A stretch of DNA of 64,000 nucleotides from Paracoccus sp. (in: a-proteobacteria) (lineage in GTDB: Bacteria; Pseudomonadota; Alphaproteobacteria; Rhodobacterales; Rhodobacteraceae), in contig NZ_JAUNTJ010000003.1 in the NCBI RefSeq assembly GCF_030538755.1, positions 62,001 through 126,000 on the forward strand. The letters are read 5' to 3'. The notes beneath the pieces were generated by a model. It made no database searches, had not been told where the DNA came from, and saw only the letters and a list, made by a program, of their open reading frames with translations. A program made the position numbers and the translations under genes. Positions within the stretch are counted from its first letter, which is position 1. The number at the start of each line of letters is the position of its first letter. Shown here in pieces: positions 29,783-37,608 of this stretch.

Positions 29783-30262
29783 ATGGCCGATACAAAACCA
29801 ACCCCCGCCCCCTATACCGAGGCCGATCTGGCCCTTATCAAGCGGATCATCCCGCATCGCTATCCGTTCCTGTTCATCGACAAGGTGCGCGACATCGTGC
29901 CTCATCAATCTGCGGTAGGGATCAAGAATGTCACCTGCAACGAGCCGCATTTTCAGGGGCATTTTCCAGCCGAGCCGGTGATGCCCGGCGTCACCATCAT
30001 CGAGGCGATGGCGCAGACCTCGGCCGTGGTGGTGGGCATCAGCATGAACATCATCGACAAGCCGTTGTTGACCTATTTCATGGGGATCGACGCCTGCAAG
30101 TTCCGTCGCATGGTGGTGCCGGGCGATGTGCTGGAACTGCATGTCAATGCCAAGCGCGGCGGCGGCAAGATCTGGAAATTCGAGGGCCGGGCGCTGGTCG
30201 ATGGGCAACTGGCCGCGCAGGCCGAGTTCACCGCGATGATGGCGCTGAAGGCCGATGACTGA
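29783..30262 (+). CDS. fabZ: 3-hydroxyacyl-ACP dehydratase FabZ
   Basis: Hot-dog-fold dehydratase acting on hydroxyacyl-ACP, supplying acyl chains for fatty acid and lipid A synthesis. 159 residues. Catalytic His lies in PHFQGHFP (about residues 56-63) and the Glu in IIEAMAQ (about residues 74-80). [13 protein letters not shown] is the FabZ signature. ATG at 29783 was chosen because AAGGACGGA precedes it; an in-frame ATG at 29759 is farther out. Overlaps lpxA by eight bases. The usual alphaproteobacterial upstream genes bamA and lpxD are absent here, replaced by the MoxR operon and a repeat element. Confidence 0.96.
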   Translation: MADTKPTPAPYTEADLALIKRIIPHRYPFLFIDKVRDIVPHQSAVGIKNVTCNEPHFQGHFPAEPVMPGVTIIEAMAQTSAVVVGISMNIIDKPLLTYFMGIDACKFRRMVVPGDVLELHVNAKRGGGKIWKFEGRALVDGQLAAQAEFTAMMALKADD

Positions 30263-31043
30263 CGCCGTGATCCACCCCTCGGCCGTGATCGAGGACGGGG
30301 CCGTGATCGGCCCGGACTGCCAGATCGGGCCGTTCTGCGTGATCGGGCCGCAGGTTCGGCTGGGGCGTGGTGTGGTGCTGAAATCGCATGTGGTTCTGGC
30401 GGGCGATACGGTGATCGGCGACGAAACCACCGTGTTTCCCTTTGCCTGCATCGGTGAGGCGCCGCAGGATCTGAAGTTTCGAGGCGAGGACACGCGGCTG
30501 GAAATCGGTGCGCGCAACCGTATCCGCGAATATGTCACCATGAATCCGGGGACCGTGGGGGGCGGCGGGCTGACTCGTGTCGGCGATGACGGGCTGTTCA
30601 TGGCCGGCAGCCATGTCGCCCATGACTGCCAGATCGGAGACCGGGTGATTCTGGTGAATAACGTCGCCGTCGCGGGCCATTGCGTGTTAGAGGACGACGT
30701 GATCGTGGGCGGTCTGTCCGGCGTGCATCAGTTCGTCCGCATCGGGCGCGGCGCGATGATCGGGGCGCTGTCGATGGTCACGGCGGATGTGATCCCGCAT
30801 GGTCTGGTGCAGGGGCCGCGCGCGCATCTGGACGGGCTGAACCTCGTCGGTCTGAAACGGCGCGGTGCGGCGCGCTCTGACATTGCGGCGCTGCGCGATC
30901 TGCTGACCGCCCTGGGCAGCGGCAGTTTCCGGGAAAAGGCGCGCGGCGCGGCATCCGGCGACCTGACCCCGATGCAGCGCGAGGTGCTTGATTTCATCCT
31001 CGGCCCCTCGGATCGCAGCTTTCTGACGCCGCATCCGGGATGA
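30255..31043 (+). CDS. lpxA: UDP-N-acetylglucosamine O-acyltransferase
   Basis: First enzyme of lipid A synthesis; transfers hydroxyacyl from ACP to UDP-GlcNAc. 262 residues with the left-handed beta helix built from hexapeptide repeats ([18 protein letters not shown] and onward). The catalytic histidine is in [11 protein letters not shown] (about residue 125), followed by the NNVAVAGHC region and a helical C-terminal domain. Overlaps fabZ upstream and lpxI downstream (ATGA), so the four genes form one coupled unit. Confidence 0.97.
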   Translation: MTDAVIHPSAVIEDGAVIGPDCQIGPFCVIGPQVRLGRGVVLKSHVVLAGDTVIGDETTVFPFACIGEAPQDLKFRGEDTRLEIGARNRIREYVTMNPGTVGGGGLTRVGDDGLFMAGSHVAHDCQIGDRVILVNNVAVAGHCVLEDDVIVGGLSGVHQFVRIGRGAMIGALSMVTADVIPHGLVQGPRAHLDGLNLVGLKRRGAARSDIAALRDLLTALGSGSFREKARGAASGDLTPMQREVLDFILGPSDRSFLTPHPG

Positions 31044-31834
31044 GCGATATTGCCATCATCGCCGGGCAGGGGGGCCTGGCCCCCGATCTGGCCGCGCGGC
31101 TGCCCGGCGCGCCCGTCTATACGCTGGAGGGGTTCGCCCCGCCGATCCCGGCCACGCCCTTTCGGCTGGAGCGGCTGGTGCCGTTTCTGGATCATCTGAG
31201 CGATACGGGTATCACGCGGGTGATCTTTGCCGGTGCGGTGCAGCGCCCGCGCCTCGACCCCGAGATGTTTGACCCGCGCACCGCGCAACTGGTGCCGCGT
31301 ATGCTGATGGCGATGCAATCGGGCGATGACGCGGCCTTGCGGGCGCTGCTGGACATCTTCGAGGAATCCGGCCTGACCATCTGCACGCTGCCCGACATCG
31401 CCCCCGATCTGGTGCCGGGGCCGGGCCTGCTGTGCGGCCAGCCTGCCCCGCAGGACAAGGCCGATGCCGAACGCGCCGCCGCCATTCTGAAAACAACCGG
31501 GCCGCTGGACATCGGGCAGGGCTGCGTCGTGACGGGCGGGCTGTGCCTTGCCATCGAAACCCTGCCGGGCACGCAGGCGATGCTGGAATTTGCGGCCCGC
31601 CATCAGGCGCTGCGCAAGACCCCGCGCGGCGGTGTGCTGTATAAGGCTCCGAAGCCGGGGCAAGACCGCCGGATCGACCTGCCGACCATCGGCCCTGATA
31701 CCGTCGATCAGGCCGCTGCCGCCGGTCTGTCCGGCATCGCGTGGGAACCCTCTGGCGTGATCGTGCTGAACCGCGACGAAACGATCCGCCGCGCGGATGC
31801 TCAGGGGCTGTTTCTGTGGGCGCGGGCCGAATGA
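31040..31834 (+). CDS. lpxI: UDP-2,3-diacylglucosamine pyrophosphatase LpxI (DUF1009)
   Basis: 264 residues. LpxI replaces LpxH in alphaproteobacteria and cleaves UDP-2,3-diacyl-GlcN to lipid X. The family features are present: an N-terminal IIAGQGGLAPDLA nucleotide-binding-like start, FAGAVQRPRLDP, the GCVVTGGLCLAIE segment, and the C-terminal LPTIGPDTVDQAAAAGLSGIAWEPSGVI end. Note that the motif usually read as vvdnGrvlavEa appears here as VVTGGLCLAIE. Placed between lpxA and lpxB as expected. Confidence 0.94.
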   Translation: MSDIAIIAGQGGLAPDLAARLPGAPVYTLEGFAPPIPATPFRLERLVPFLDHLSDTGITRVIFAGAVQRPRLDPEMFDPRTAQLVPRMLMAMQSGDDAALRALLDIFEESGLTICTLPDIAPDLVPGPGLLCGQPAPQDKADAERAAAILKTTGPLDIGQGCVVTGGLCLAIETLPGTQAMLEFAARHQALRKTPRGGVLYKAPKPGQDRRIDLPTIGPDTVDQAAAAGLSGIAWEPSGVIVLNRDETIRRADAQGLFLWARAE

Positions 31835-31848
31835 TGGGCAACCCGCGT

Positions 31849-31881
31849 GCTTCCTGTTTGTCTAAATACGCATCTTCGGGC
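31849..31881 (+). repeat. Dispersed repeat family A, copy 2
   Basis: GCTTCCTGTTTG, then TCT, AAATACGCATCTTC and GGGC; differs from copy 1 (13524-13557) mainly in the variable spacer. It fills most of the 64-base gap between lpxI and lpxB, so it lies inside the lpx transcription unit. Confidence 0.7.
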
Positions 31882-31898
31882 ACCACAAGGCCACCGGC

Positions 31899-33059
31899 AT
31901 GAGGTTTTTTCTGATCGCGGGCGAGCCGTCTGGCGATGCCTTGGGCGCGGCGCTGATGGCGGGGCTGCGCGATCTGTCGCCGGGCGCGGCCTTTGACGGG
32001 ATCGGCGGGCCGCTGATGCAGGGGCAGGGGCTGACCAGCCGCTTTCCCATGCAGGAACTGACGTTGATGGGGTTGACCGAGGTGCTGCCCCGCTATTTCC
32101 ACCTGAAACGCCGGATCGAGGAAACCGCGCAGGCGGTGGCGGCGGAGCGGCCCGCGGCGCTGATTACCATCGACAGTCCCGACTTTTGTCTGCGGGTGGC
32201 GCGGCGGGCGCGGGCGCTGTGGCCGGATTTGCGGGTGATCCACTATGTCGCGCCCTCGGTCTGGGCGTGGCGGCCGGGGCGGGCGGCAAAGATGGCGCCT
32301 GTCGTCGATCACGTTCTGGCGCTGCTGCCGTTCGAGCCGCCCTATATGCAGGCCGCCGGGATGAGCTGCGATTTCGTCGGCCACCCGATCGCCACGGCAA
32401 CCCCGGCCAGCCCGGATCAGGCGCAGGCGTTTCGCGGGGCGCATGGCATTGCCGCAGATGCGCCGCTGGTCCTGTGCCTGCCCGGATCGCGCCGGGGCGA
32501 GATCGGGCGGCTGACCGCGCGGTTCGGCGAAACGCTGGGGCTGGTTGCGACGCAGGTGCCGGGGTTACGGGTGGTGCTGCCGACGCTGGATAATCTGCGC
32601 GCCGAAATCGAAACCCGCAGCCGCGACTGGCCGGTGCAGCCGCTGATCGTGACCGGGGCAGAGGACAAGGCGGCGGCCTTTGCGGCGGCGGATGCGGCGC
32701 TTGCGGCCTCGGGCACGGTGTCGCTGGAACTGGCGCTGAACGCGGTGCCGATGGTGATCGCCTATGACATGGCACCGATCAGCCGCTGGATCATCCTGCG
32801 TATGCTGCTGACCGATACGGTGACGCTGGTCAATCTGGTCAGCGAAACCCGTGCGGTGCCGGAATTCATCGCGGCGAACTGCCGCCCTGCGCCGATGGCG
32901 GATGCGCTGGTCGATCTGCTGCGCGACGGCCCGGCGCGGCAGGCGCAACTGGATGCCATGGCCCTGACCATGCAGCGGCTGGGCCAAGGGGGCGAGCCGC
33001 CCGGCCATCGGGCGGCCCGTTCGGTTCTGGCGGCGATTACTGCGCCGCAACCACGATGA
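31899..33059 (+). CDS. lpxB: Lipid-A-disaccharide synthase
   Basis: Membrane-associated GT19 glycosyltransferase joining lipid X and UDP-2,3-diacyl-GlcN. 386 residues. N-terminal FLIAGEPSGDALGA motif at about residues 4-17, PTIDSPDFCLRVA-like substrate region, the HYVAPSVWAWRPGR signature near residues 117-130, and LPGSRRGEIGRL and the AASGTVSLELAL nucleotide-binding region. The 3' end overlaps the convergent ridA by 23 bases. It completes the fabZ-lpxA-lpxI-lpxB set. Confidence 0.97.
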   Translation: MRFFLIAGEPSGDALGAALMAGLRDLSPGAAFDGIGGPLMQGQGLTSRFPMQELTLMGLTEVLPRYFHLKRRIEETAQAVAAERPAALITIDSPDFCLRVARRARALWPDLRVIHYVAPSVWAWRPGRAAKMAPVVDHVLALLPFEPPYMQAAGMSCDFVGHPIATATPASPDQAQAFRGAHGIAADAPLVLCLPGSRRGEIGRLTARFGETLGLVATQVPGLRVVLPTLDNLRAEIETRSRDWPVQPLIVTGAEDKAAAFAAADAALAASGTVSLELALNAVPMVIAYDMAPISRWIILRMLLTDTVTLVNLVSETRAVPEFIAANCRPAPMADALVDLLRDGPARQAQLDAMALTMQRLGQGGEPPGHRAARSVLAAITAPQPR

Positions 33060-33384
33060 TTTCCACCTTGTAATCCGGCGTTGCCAGCGCCGATTCGCCG
33101 GTGGCGCGGGCGGGCGCATGGCCGGGGGCGACCCAGCCATCCCAGACGGCGTTCATTTCGGCGAAATCGGCCATATCGGCCATCCAGACCTGTGCGGTCA
33201 GAATGCGGGTCTTGTCGGTGCCCGCCTCGGCCAGCAGGCGGTCGATCTGGGCCAGAACCGCCTTGGTCTGGTCGGTGACGGATGTGCCCGGCTCTCCGAC
33301 CTGACCGGCCAGATAGACGATGCCGTTGTGAATGACCGCCTGGCTCATCCGCTGGCCGGTCTCGATCCGTTTGATGTCGCTCAT
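33037..33384 (-). CDS. RidA/YjgF family enamine/imine deaminase
   Basis: 115-residue RidA-like protein. These trimeric enzymes hydrolyse reactive enamines and imines, such as 2-aminoacrylate. IVYLAGQVGEPG near residues 22-33 and the KTRILTAQVWMADMADFAEMNAVWDGWV stretch are diagnostic. The conserved catalytic arginine of canonical RidA (in the PPARA-like segment) corresponds to the APARATGESALA region, which carries an Arg. It follows a TauE permease with one base between, so translation is probably coupled. Subgroup (RidA versus Rid2-7) is not resolvable by eye. Confidence 0.9.
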   Translation of the reverse strand: MSDIKRIETGQRMSQAVIHNGIVYLAGQVGEPGTSVTDQTKAVLAQIDRLLAEAGTDKTRILTAQVWMADMADFAEMNAVWDGWVAPGHAPARATGESALATPDYKVEIIVVAAQ

Positions 33385-33385
33385 G

Positions 33386-34141
33386 TTATGCTCCGCTCCA
33401 CAGGCGCCAAAAGAATATCGCTGTCATGCCGAATCCGACGGCGGCGATCAACAGGCGAAGCGCGGGCATCGGGATGCGCCGCGCCACCGGCGCGCCCATG
33501 GCACCGCCGATGATCGTGCCTGCCGACATGATCGCCGCCGGACCCCAGACGATCTGCCCGCCCGCTGCAAAGACGGCAAAGGCGATCACCGCCAGCGCAA
33601 AGGACAGCCAGCTTTTCAGCCCGTTCATCTGATGCAGGTCGGTCATGCCCCACATGGAAAACATCGCCAGCAGGATGATGCCCAACCCGCCGTTGAAATA
33701 GCCGCCATACACCGCCACCGGCAGCAGCGTGCCCAGCCCGAATGGCGCAACGGCGTGCCGCCAGCCCGCCGCCGCCTGCCGGATGCGCGGCCCGTTCATA
33801 AAGATCAGCGTCGCCGCCAGCAGCAGAAAGGGCACCAGCAGGGCAAACACCTTGTTCGAGCTGACCAGCAACAGGCCCGAGCCGACCGCCCCGCCGATCA
33901 TCGTCCAGACCGTCACCCGCAACAGCGGCGCCTGCGAGATTGCGGCAATATCACGGCGAAAGCTGATGGTCGCGGCCAGATAGCCGGGCAGTGCCGCAAC
34001 CGTGGTGGTGGCATTCGCGGCAACGGGCGGCACGCCGGTAAACACCAGCGCCGGAAAGGTGATAAAGGTGCCCCCGCCCGCGATGGCGTTCAGCACACCG
34101 CCCAGAACTCCGGCAATGAACAGCAGCAGAAAATCGGCCAT
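33386..34141 (-). CDS. TauE/SafE family membrane permease
   Basis: 251-residue inner-membrane protein with about eight hydrophobic segments in two repeats. The N-terminal GVLGGVLNAIAGGGTFITFPAL motif and the mirrored AAIMSAGTIIGGAMGA motif are the TauE/SafE pair. The family exports sulfonates, sulfite or organic acids and some members act on sulfur compounds. No substrate can be read here; a RidA gene follows immediately downstream. ATG at 34141 is preceded by AAGGGGGGC, a good ribosome site. Divergent from the thioredoxin fusion gene. Confidence 0.9.
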   Translation of the reverse strand: MADFLLLFIAGVLGGVLNAIAGGGTFITFPALVFTGVPPVAANATTTVAALPGYLAATISFRRDIAAISQAPLLRVTVWTMIGGAVGSGLLLVSSNKVFALLVPFLLLAATLIFMNGPRIRQAAAGWRHAVAPFGLGTLLPVAVYGGYFNGGLGIILLAMFSMWGMTDLHQMNGLKSWLSFALAVIAFAVFAAGGQIVWGPAAIMSAGTIIGGAMGAPVARRIPMPALRLLIAAVGFGMTAIFFWRLWSGA

Positions 34142-34237
34142 GCGCCCCCCTTGATGCCCGCGATCAAGGCGACGGTTGGCGCGATTGTCAACGGGAGGGG
34201 GCTGGACTTTTGCCAGGACGCGGGCCAAGCGGGGGGT

Positions 34238-35035
34238 ATGAACGCTGTTGCCCTTGGTCCGCTGGTCTTTTCCGCCGAACGCTTTACCGCCATCGCCGCG
34301 CTGGCGGTGTTCGTGCTGCTGTCAGAACTGCTGGCGCGGCGCGTCCACCCCCGGCTAAGCACCTGGGCGTGGCTGTCGGTGCTGGTTTTCGTGCTGGCGG
34401 CGCGGTTTGGCCATGTGCTTGAGTATATGGACACATTTTCCGCCCAACCGTGGCGCGCTCTGGCCTTGTGGCAGGGCGGGTTCAAGGTGTCGAACGGCAT
34501 CGTCGCGATGATCGTGTTCACCTTTGTCTATCTGCGCCGCCACGGCAACCTGCTGCGCTGGACGGTGCCGCCCGCCGCCGCCGGGCTGGTGACGGCGGTG
34601 GCGCTGATCCTGTGGACCGGCGGCGTTCCCCCTGCGGTTTTGCCCGAAGAACAGTTCCAGACGCTGGATGGGCAGGGCCTGATCCCGGCCAGTCTGGTCG
34701 GTCAGCCGGTGGTGGTGAACCTGTGGGCGACGTGGTGCGGCCCGTGCCGGCGCGAAATGCCGATGATGGCGGATGTCGCGCGCGACAACTCTGACACGGT
34801 ATTCCTGTTCGTCAACCAGCGCGAGGATGCCGCCCGGATCGCCACCTATCTGGCGACCGAGGGCATCAACCTGCCCAATGTGGTGCTGGATCGCCATGGG
34901 CGCTTTGGCCGCCATTATTCCTCTATCGGCCTGCCCGCGACGCTGTTTGTCGGGCGCGACGGGGTGCTGCGCGGCGTCCATGTGGGCGAGATTTCACAAG
35001 AACTGCTGCTGTCGCGCATGGCGGCGCTGGAATAA
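34238..35035 (+). CDS. Lgt-like membrane domain fused to a TlpA-type thioredoxin
   Basis: 265 residues. Residues about 10-130 form three or four membrane segments and include ARFGHVLEYMDTF and LWQGGFKVSNG, which parallel the Lgt (prolipoprotein diacylglyceryl transferase) pattern GxRLGYV..., WEGGMSFHGG. The essential Lgt histidine position reads N here, so transferase activity is unlikely. Residues about 140-265 are a periplasmic thioredoxin-like domain with CGPC (Cys167, Cys170) in WATWCGPCRREMP and a cis-Pro in GLPATLFV. The domain order suggests a membrane-tethered disulfide reductase for cytochrome c or other envelope thiols. Start ATG at 34238 follows GGGGGGT. The fusion type is seen in Rhodobacteraceae; its partner protein is unknown. 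Confidence 0.85.
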   Translation: MNAVALGPLVFSAERFTAIAALAVFVLLSELLARRVHPRLSTWAWLSVLVFVLAARFGHVLEYMDTFSAQPWRALALWQGGFKVSNGIVAMIVFTFVYLRRHGNLLRWTVPPAAAGLVTAVALILWTGGVPPAVLPEEQFQTLDGQGLIPASLVGQPVVVNLWATWCGPCRREMPMMADVARDNSDTVFLFVNQREDAARIATYLATEGINLPNVVLDRHGRFGRHYSSIGLPATLFVGRDGVLRGVHVGEISQELLLSRMAALE

Positions 35036-35040
35036 CGAAA

Positions 35041-35068
35041 GGCGGCCATGACAGCCGCCCTTCCTTTT
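35041..35068. terminator. Terminator between convergent thioredoxin fusion and VPLPA gene
   Basis: GGCGGC (35041-35046) pairs with GCCGCC (35054-35059), loop of seven bases, followed by CTTCCTTTTC. GAAA on the other side gives a T-rich tail for the minus strand as well. Confidence 0.65.
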
Positions 35069-35084
35069 CGGGGTGGGGTTCGGA

Positions 35085-35612
35085 TCAGGCCGATTTGCGC
35101 TTGCGACGGGCGGCAAAGCCCAATCCGCCAAGCGCCGTCACCAGCAGGCCAGCCGCAGCAGGCACCGGCACGGGGGCCGGGGCCATGGTGTCAAAGCTGA
35201 CCTGAACGCCGACGCCATTCGTCAGGGCGTCGCCTGCCAGCACGTCGAACAGGATCGAAAAGCTTTCGCCCGCCTTCAGTGCAAAGCCAGACAAAAAGCC
35301 CCCGCCGAACGACACCAGACCGCTGTTATAAGGCGCGATGACCGTGCTTTCCGACGTGCCGACCAGCGTCGCGGTGATCTTGCCGACATCACTCGCCCCG
35401 CCAACGGCGCTGAGCGCGATCTGATCGACGGTCAGATCCTCGGACGCGGTATAGTCGTATTGGAACGACGTTCCCGGCGCCGACACGATGCCGCCGACGC
35501 TGAGATAGCTGTCATTGGCCACGATGGAGGTGGTCGCAGCCGAAGCCGCCGTCAGCGACGCCAGCGTTACCGCGCCGGCGACCGCAGCCGTCTTGAAGAT
35601 AGAAGGAACCAT
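35085..35612 (-). CDS. VPLPA-CTERM exosortase target, secreted protein
   Basis: 175 residues. A signal peptide covers about residues 1-26 (cleavage after ASA). The mature region is a small beta-rich domain of unknown function. The C-terminus (about residues 145-175) carries the VPLPA-CTERM sorting signal: PVPVPAAAGLLVTALGGLGF, then a basic RRKRKSA tail. That is a Pro-rich motif, a membrane helix and arginines, recognised by XrtD. The exosortase xrtD lies about 310 bases upstream in the same direction, making this the apparent cognate substrate. ATG at 35612 was preferred over a TTG at 35645 because the signal peptide begins there. Sorted proteins of this class are linked to exopolysaccharide surfaces. 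Confidence 0.85.
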   Translation of the reverse strand: MVPSIFKTAAVAGAVTLASLTAASAATTSIVANDSYLSVGGIVSAPGTSFQYDYTASEDLTVDQIALSAVGGASDVGKITATLVGTSESTVIAPYNSGLVSFGGGFLSGFALKAGESFSILFDVLAGDALTNGVGVQVSFDTMAPAPVPVPAAAGLLVTALGGLGFAARRKRKSA

Positions 35613-35660
35613 TGAATTGCCCAATCTTGTTACAACAGTGGACAAGCCTGCGGCTGTCCA

Positions 35661-35675
35661 AGGTTAACCTAGGTT
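35661..35675. promoter_or_regulatory. Overlapping palindromes upstream of the VPLPA gene
   Basis: AGGTTAACCT (35661-35670) and AACCTAGGTT (35666-35675) are each perfect 10-base palindromes sharing five bases, about 50 bases before the VPLPA start. They could be a repressor or activator site. The rest of the 260-base gap up to the xrtD terminator is AT-richer and holds nothing else I can name. Confidence 0.4.
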
Positions 35676-35873
35676 TGGGAAATTATTGCAGCAACGACAA
35701 TGCGCGCGCTGCCAGATGCACAACAGAATAACGCCCCAAAACGGCACATTCCCGCCGGGCAACATTCTGCAAACAGGCATAAATCAGCCGCTGACGCACA
35801 GCGACTGAAAATTATGTGTGTTTAGACTATCCGATAAGACCGTTATGCGCAAGTCCCAGAATGAGGCAAAACA

Positions 35874-35910
35874 ACCGGCTGCGGGTGCGAAGTGATCCGC
35901 CGCAGCCGGT
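35874..35910 (-). terminator. Intrinsic terminator after xrtD
   Basis: Perfect 11-bp stem: ACCGGCTGCGG (35874-35884) with CCGCAGCCGGT (35900-35910), loop of fifteen bases. On the minus strand the stem is followed by TGTTTTGCC, a T-rich tail, consistent with ending xrtD transcription. Confidence 0.75.
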
Positions 35911-35925
35911 GTGTGCAGCCAGCCC

Positions 35926-37524
35926 TTACGCTTCGGGGATATAACGCGGCAACAGCGGCAGGCTGTCTTTCAGCATTTGCTGAAGCCGCGCCTCGGCCTG
36001 CTGGTCGGTTTCGCCGTGATTGATCGGGGTGATGATCCGCACCAGCGCGCCATCGGTGCGCTGAATGGTGATCGCATCCCACAGCAGCCACATCTTGGCC
36101 GCGAAATCCCATGCGGTGCGGCGGCCATGCTGTTCGAACCAGTAATAGACCATCATTCGGGTGTTGCCCTGCTGGATGATCGCCCGGTTCAGGTTGAACG
36201 GCTGATCCAGCCCCAGTTGCGGCGCAATATCTTCGCGCTGAAGCCAGGCGATTTCCCAGCCAGAGCCGGGCAGGCAGATTTCAGGCGAATGGATGCCGCC
36301 CTTGGACTGATCGTAGTAATAGGCCGAAAAGAACTGCACCGGCGCGCTGGAATCGGGGTGGATATAAGACGCCGAGATATAGTCATCTGCCGCCAGCGAC
36401 CGTGCGATGGCCGGGTCAAGCGGGGTCGGCCCGTCCGACCGCCATTCGCCGATGCGGGTCGGGAACAGCGTCAGCGGTGTGCGATCGACCTGAATGGTCT
36501 GCACTTCGGGGCGCATCTGAACCGCAACCGCCCCGGCGATCAGCAGCGCGGTGGCGGCGATCAGCGCCTTGGACGGTTCGATCAGGCGCAGGCGGCTGAA
36601 TTGCGTGCCCAGACCGGCGGTGTTCAGATCCAGCGCGTCCACCAGGCTCAGCCGGTCGCGGCGCAGGAACAGCAGCACCCATGCCAGCAGGAACAGCATC
36701 AGCACACACAGCAGAAACACCACCCAGCCTTCGAAAAAGTGGGTAAAGCCTTCCAGATGTTCCAGCCCGACATAGTTCACGATCCAGCCCGCAAAGGCGA
36801 TACGGACCGAGTTCATCAGCACCGTGATCGGCGCGGCGGCCAGCAGCAGCACGGCCTTGTGCCAGACCGGGCCGCGATACAGCACCGCAAAGATATAGCT
36901 GAACGACAGGATCGGGAACAGGTAACGCAGGCCGGAACAGGCCTCGGCCACATGCAGTTTGTAAACGCCAAGGTCGATGATATTGCCTTCAAGGAACACC
37001 GGCACGTCGATCAGGCGCAGGAAAAACACGCCCAGTTCCGACGAAATCAGCTGAAGCCAGGTGGACATCTTGAAATACAGCACACCCGGCAGCGGCAGCA
37101 TATAGACCAGATGCAGCACCGGCGGCCAGAATGCCTTGCCCTGCGACCATCCAAAGGAAATCAGCAGAACGGCGCCAACCCACAGGATCAGCGCATAGGC
37201 CACCAGATCGTCGATCCCCGACAGGGTGCCAAGCGCGCCAAACAGCATCGCCACGATCAGCAGCACCACCCCCGGCCAGCGGTCCGTGACCGGGCCATCG
37301 CGGACGGGTTCCTCTTTAAGCTGGCGCAGGAACAGCAGCGCCGACAGCACCGGGATCAGCGGCCCGTGGCTGTATTCCGGCAACTGCCACGCACGCAGCA
37401 GCGCCGTCACCCCATCGCTGAAAAAGGCGAGGGCTGCGACGCAGGAAATGGCCAGCCAAAGCAGGCCGGGGCGCAGCCAATCAGACAGGGCAAAGCTGCT
37501 GCGGGGGGCGGTGGTCTCGGTCAT
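35926..37524 (-). CDS. xrtD: VPLPA-CTERM-specific exosortase with fused EpsI domain
   Basis: 532 residues. Residues about 15-310 form a multi-helix exosortase with the catalytic set Cys196 (AEACSGLRYL), Arg241 (NSVRIAFAGW) and His262 (GFTHFFEGW). After a membrane anchor near residue 338, an EpsI-like periplasmic domain (about residues 355-530) contains the GGIHSPEICLPGSGW signature and a YYWFEQHGR segment. XrtD proteins process the C-terminal VPLPA signal of exported proteins and are coupled to exopolysaccharide export. The ATG at 37524 is where homology begins. wecG is upstream on the same strand with 84 bases between, and a VPLPA-CTERM gene lies downstream, so the trio is probably regulated together. 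Name is taken from the fused architecture plus the neighbouring target. Confidence 0.92.
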   Translation of the reverse strand: MTETTAPRSSFALSDWLRPGLLWLAISCVAALAFFSDGVTALLRAWQLPEYSHGPLIPVLSALLFLRQLKEEPVRDGPVTDRWPGVVLLIVAMLFGALGTLSGIDDLVAYALILWVGAVLLISFGWSQGKAFWPPVLHLVYMLPLPGVLYFKMSTWLQLISSELGVFFLRLIDVPVFLEGNIIDLGVYKLHVAEACSGLRYLFPILSFSYIFAVLYRGPVWHKAVLLLAAAPITVLMNSVRIAFAGWIVNYVGLEHLEGFTHFFEGWVVFLLCVLMLFLLAWVLLFLRRDRLSLVDALDLNTAGLGTQFSRLRLIEPSKALIAATALLIAGAVAVQMRPEVQTIQVDRTPLTLFPTRIGEWRSDGPTPLDPAIARSLAADDYISASYIHPDSSAPVQFFSAYYYDQSKGGIHSPEICLPGSGWEIAWLQREDIAPQLGLDQPFNLNRAIIQQGNTRMMVYYWFEQHGRRTAWDFAAKMWLLWDAITIQRTDGALVRIITPINHGETDQQAEARLQQMLKDSLPLLPRYIPEA

Positions 37525-37608
37525 CTGGGAACTTTTCCGGCACTCTGAAACGCGGACTATATAACCCTTTGGCCCGATAAAATACAGCGGCAAATCCTGA
37601 AAATGCGA

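Noticed and set aside
27479..30601. 1040-residue minus-strand frame across the MoxR-operon membrane protein gene and fabZ-lpxA
   Set aside because: Spans several clear plus-strand genes and reads as His/Gln/Arg/Gly-rich shadow.
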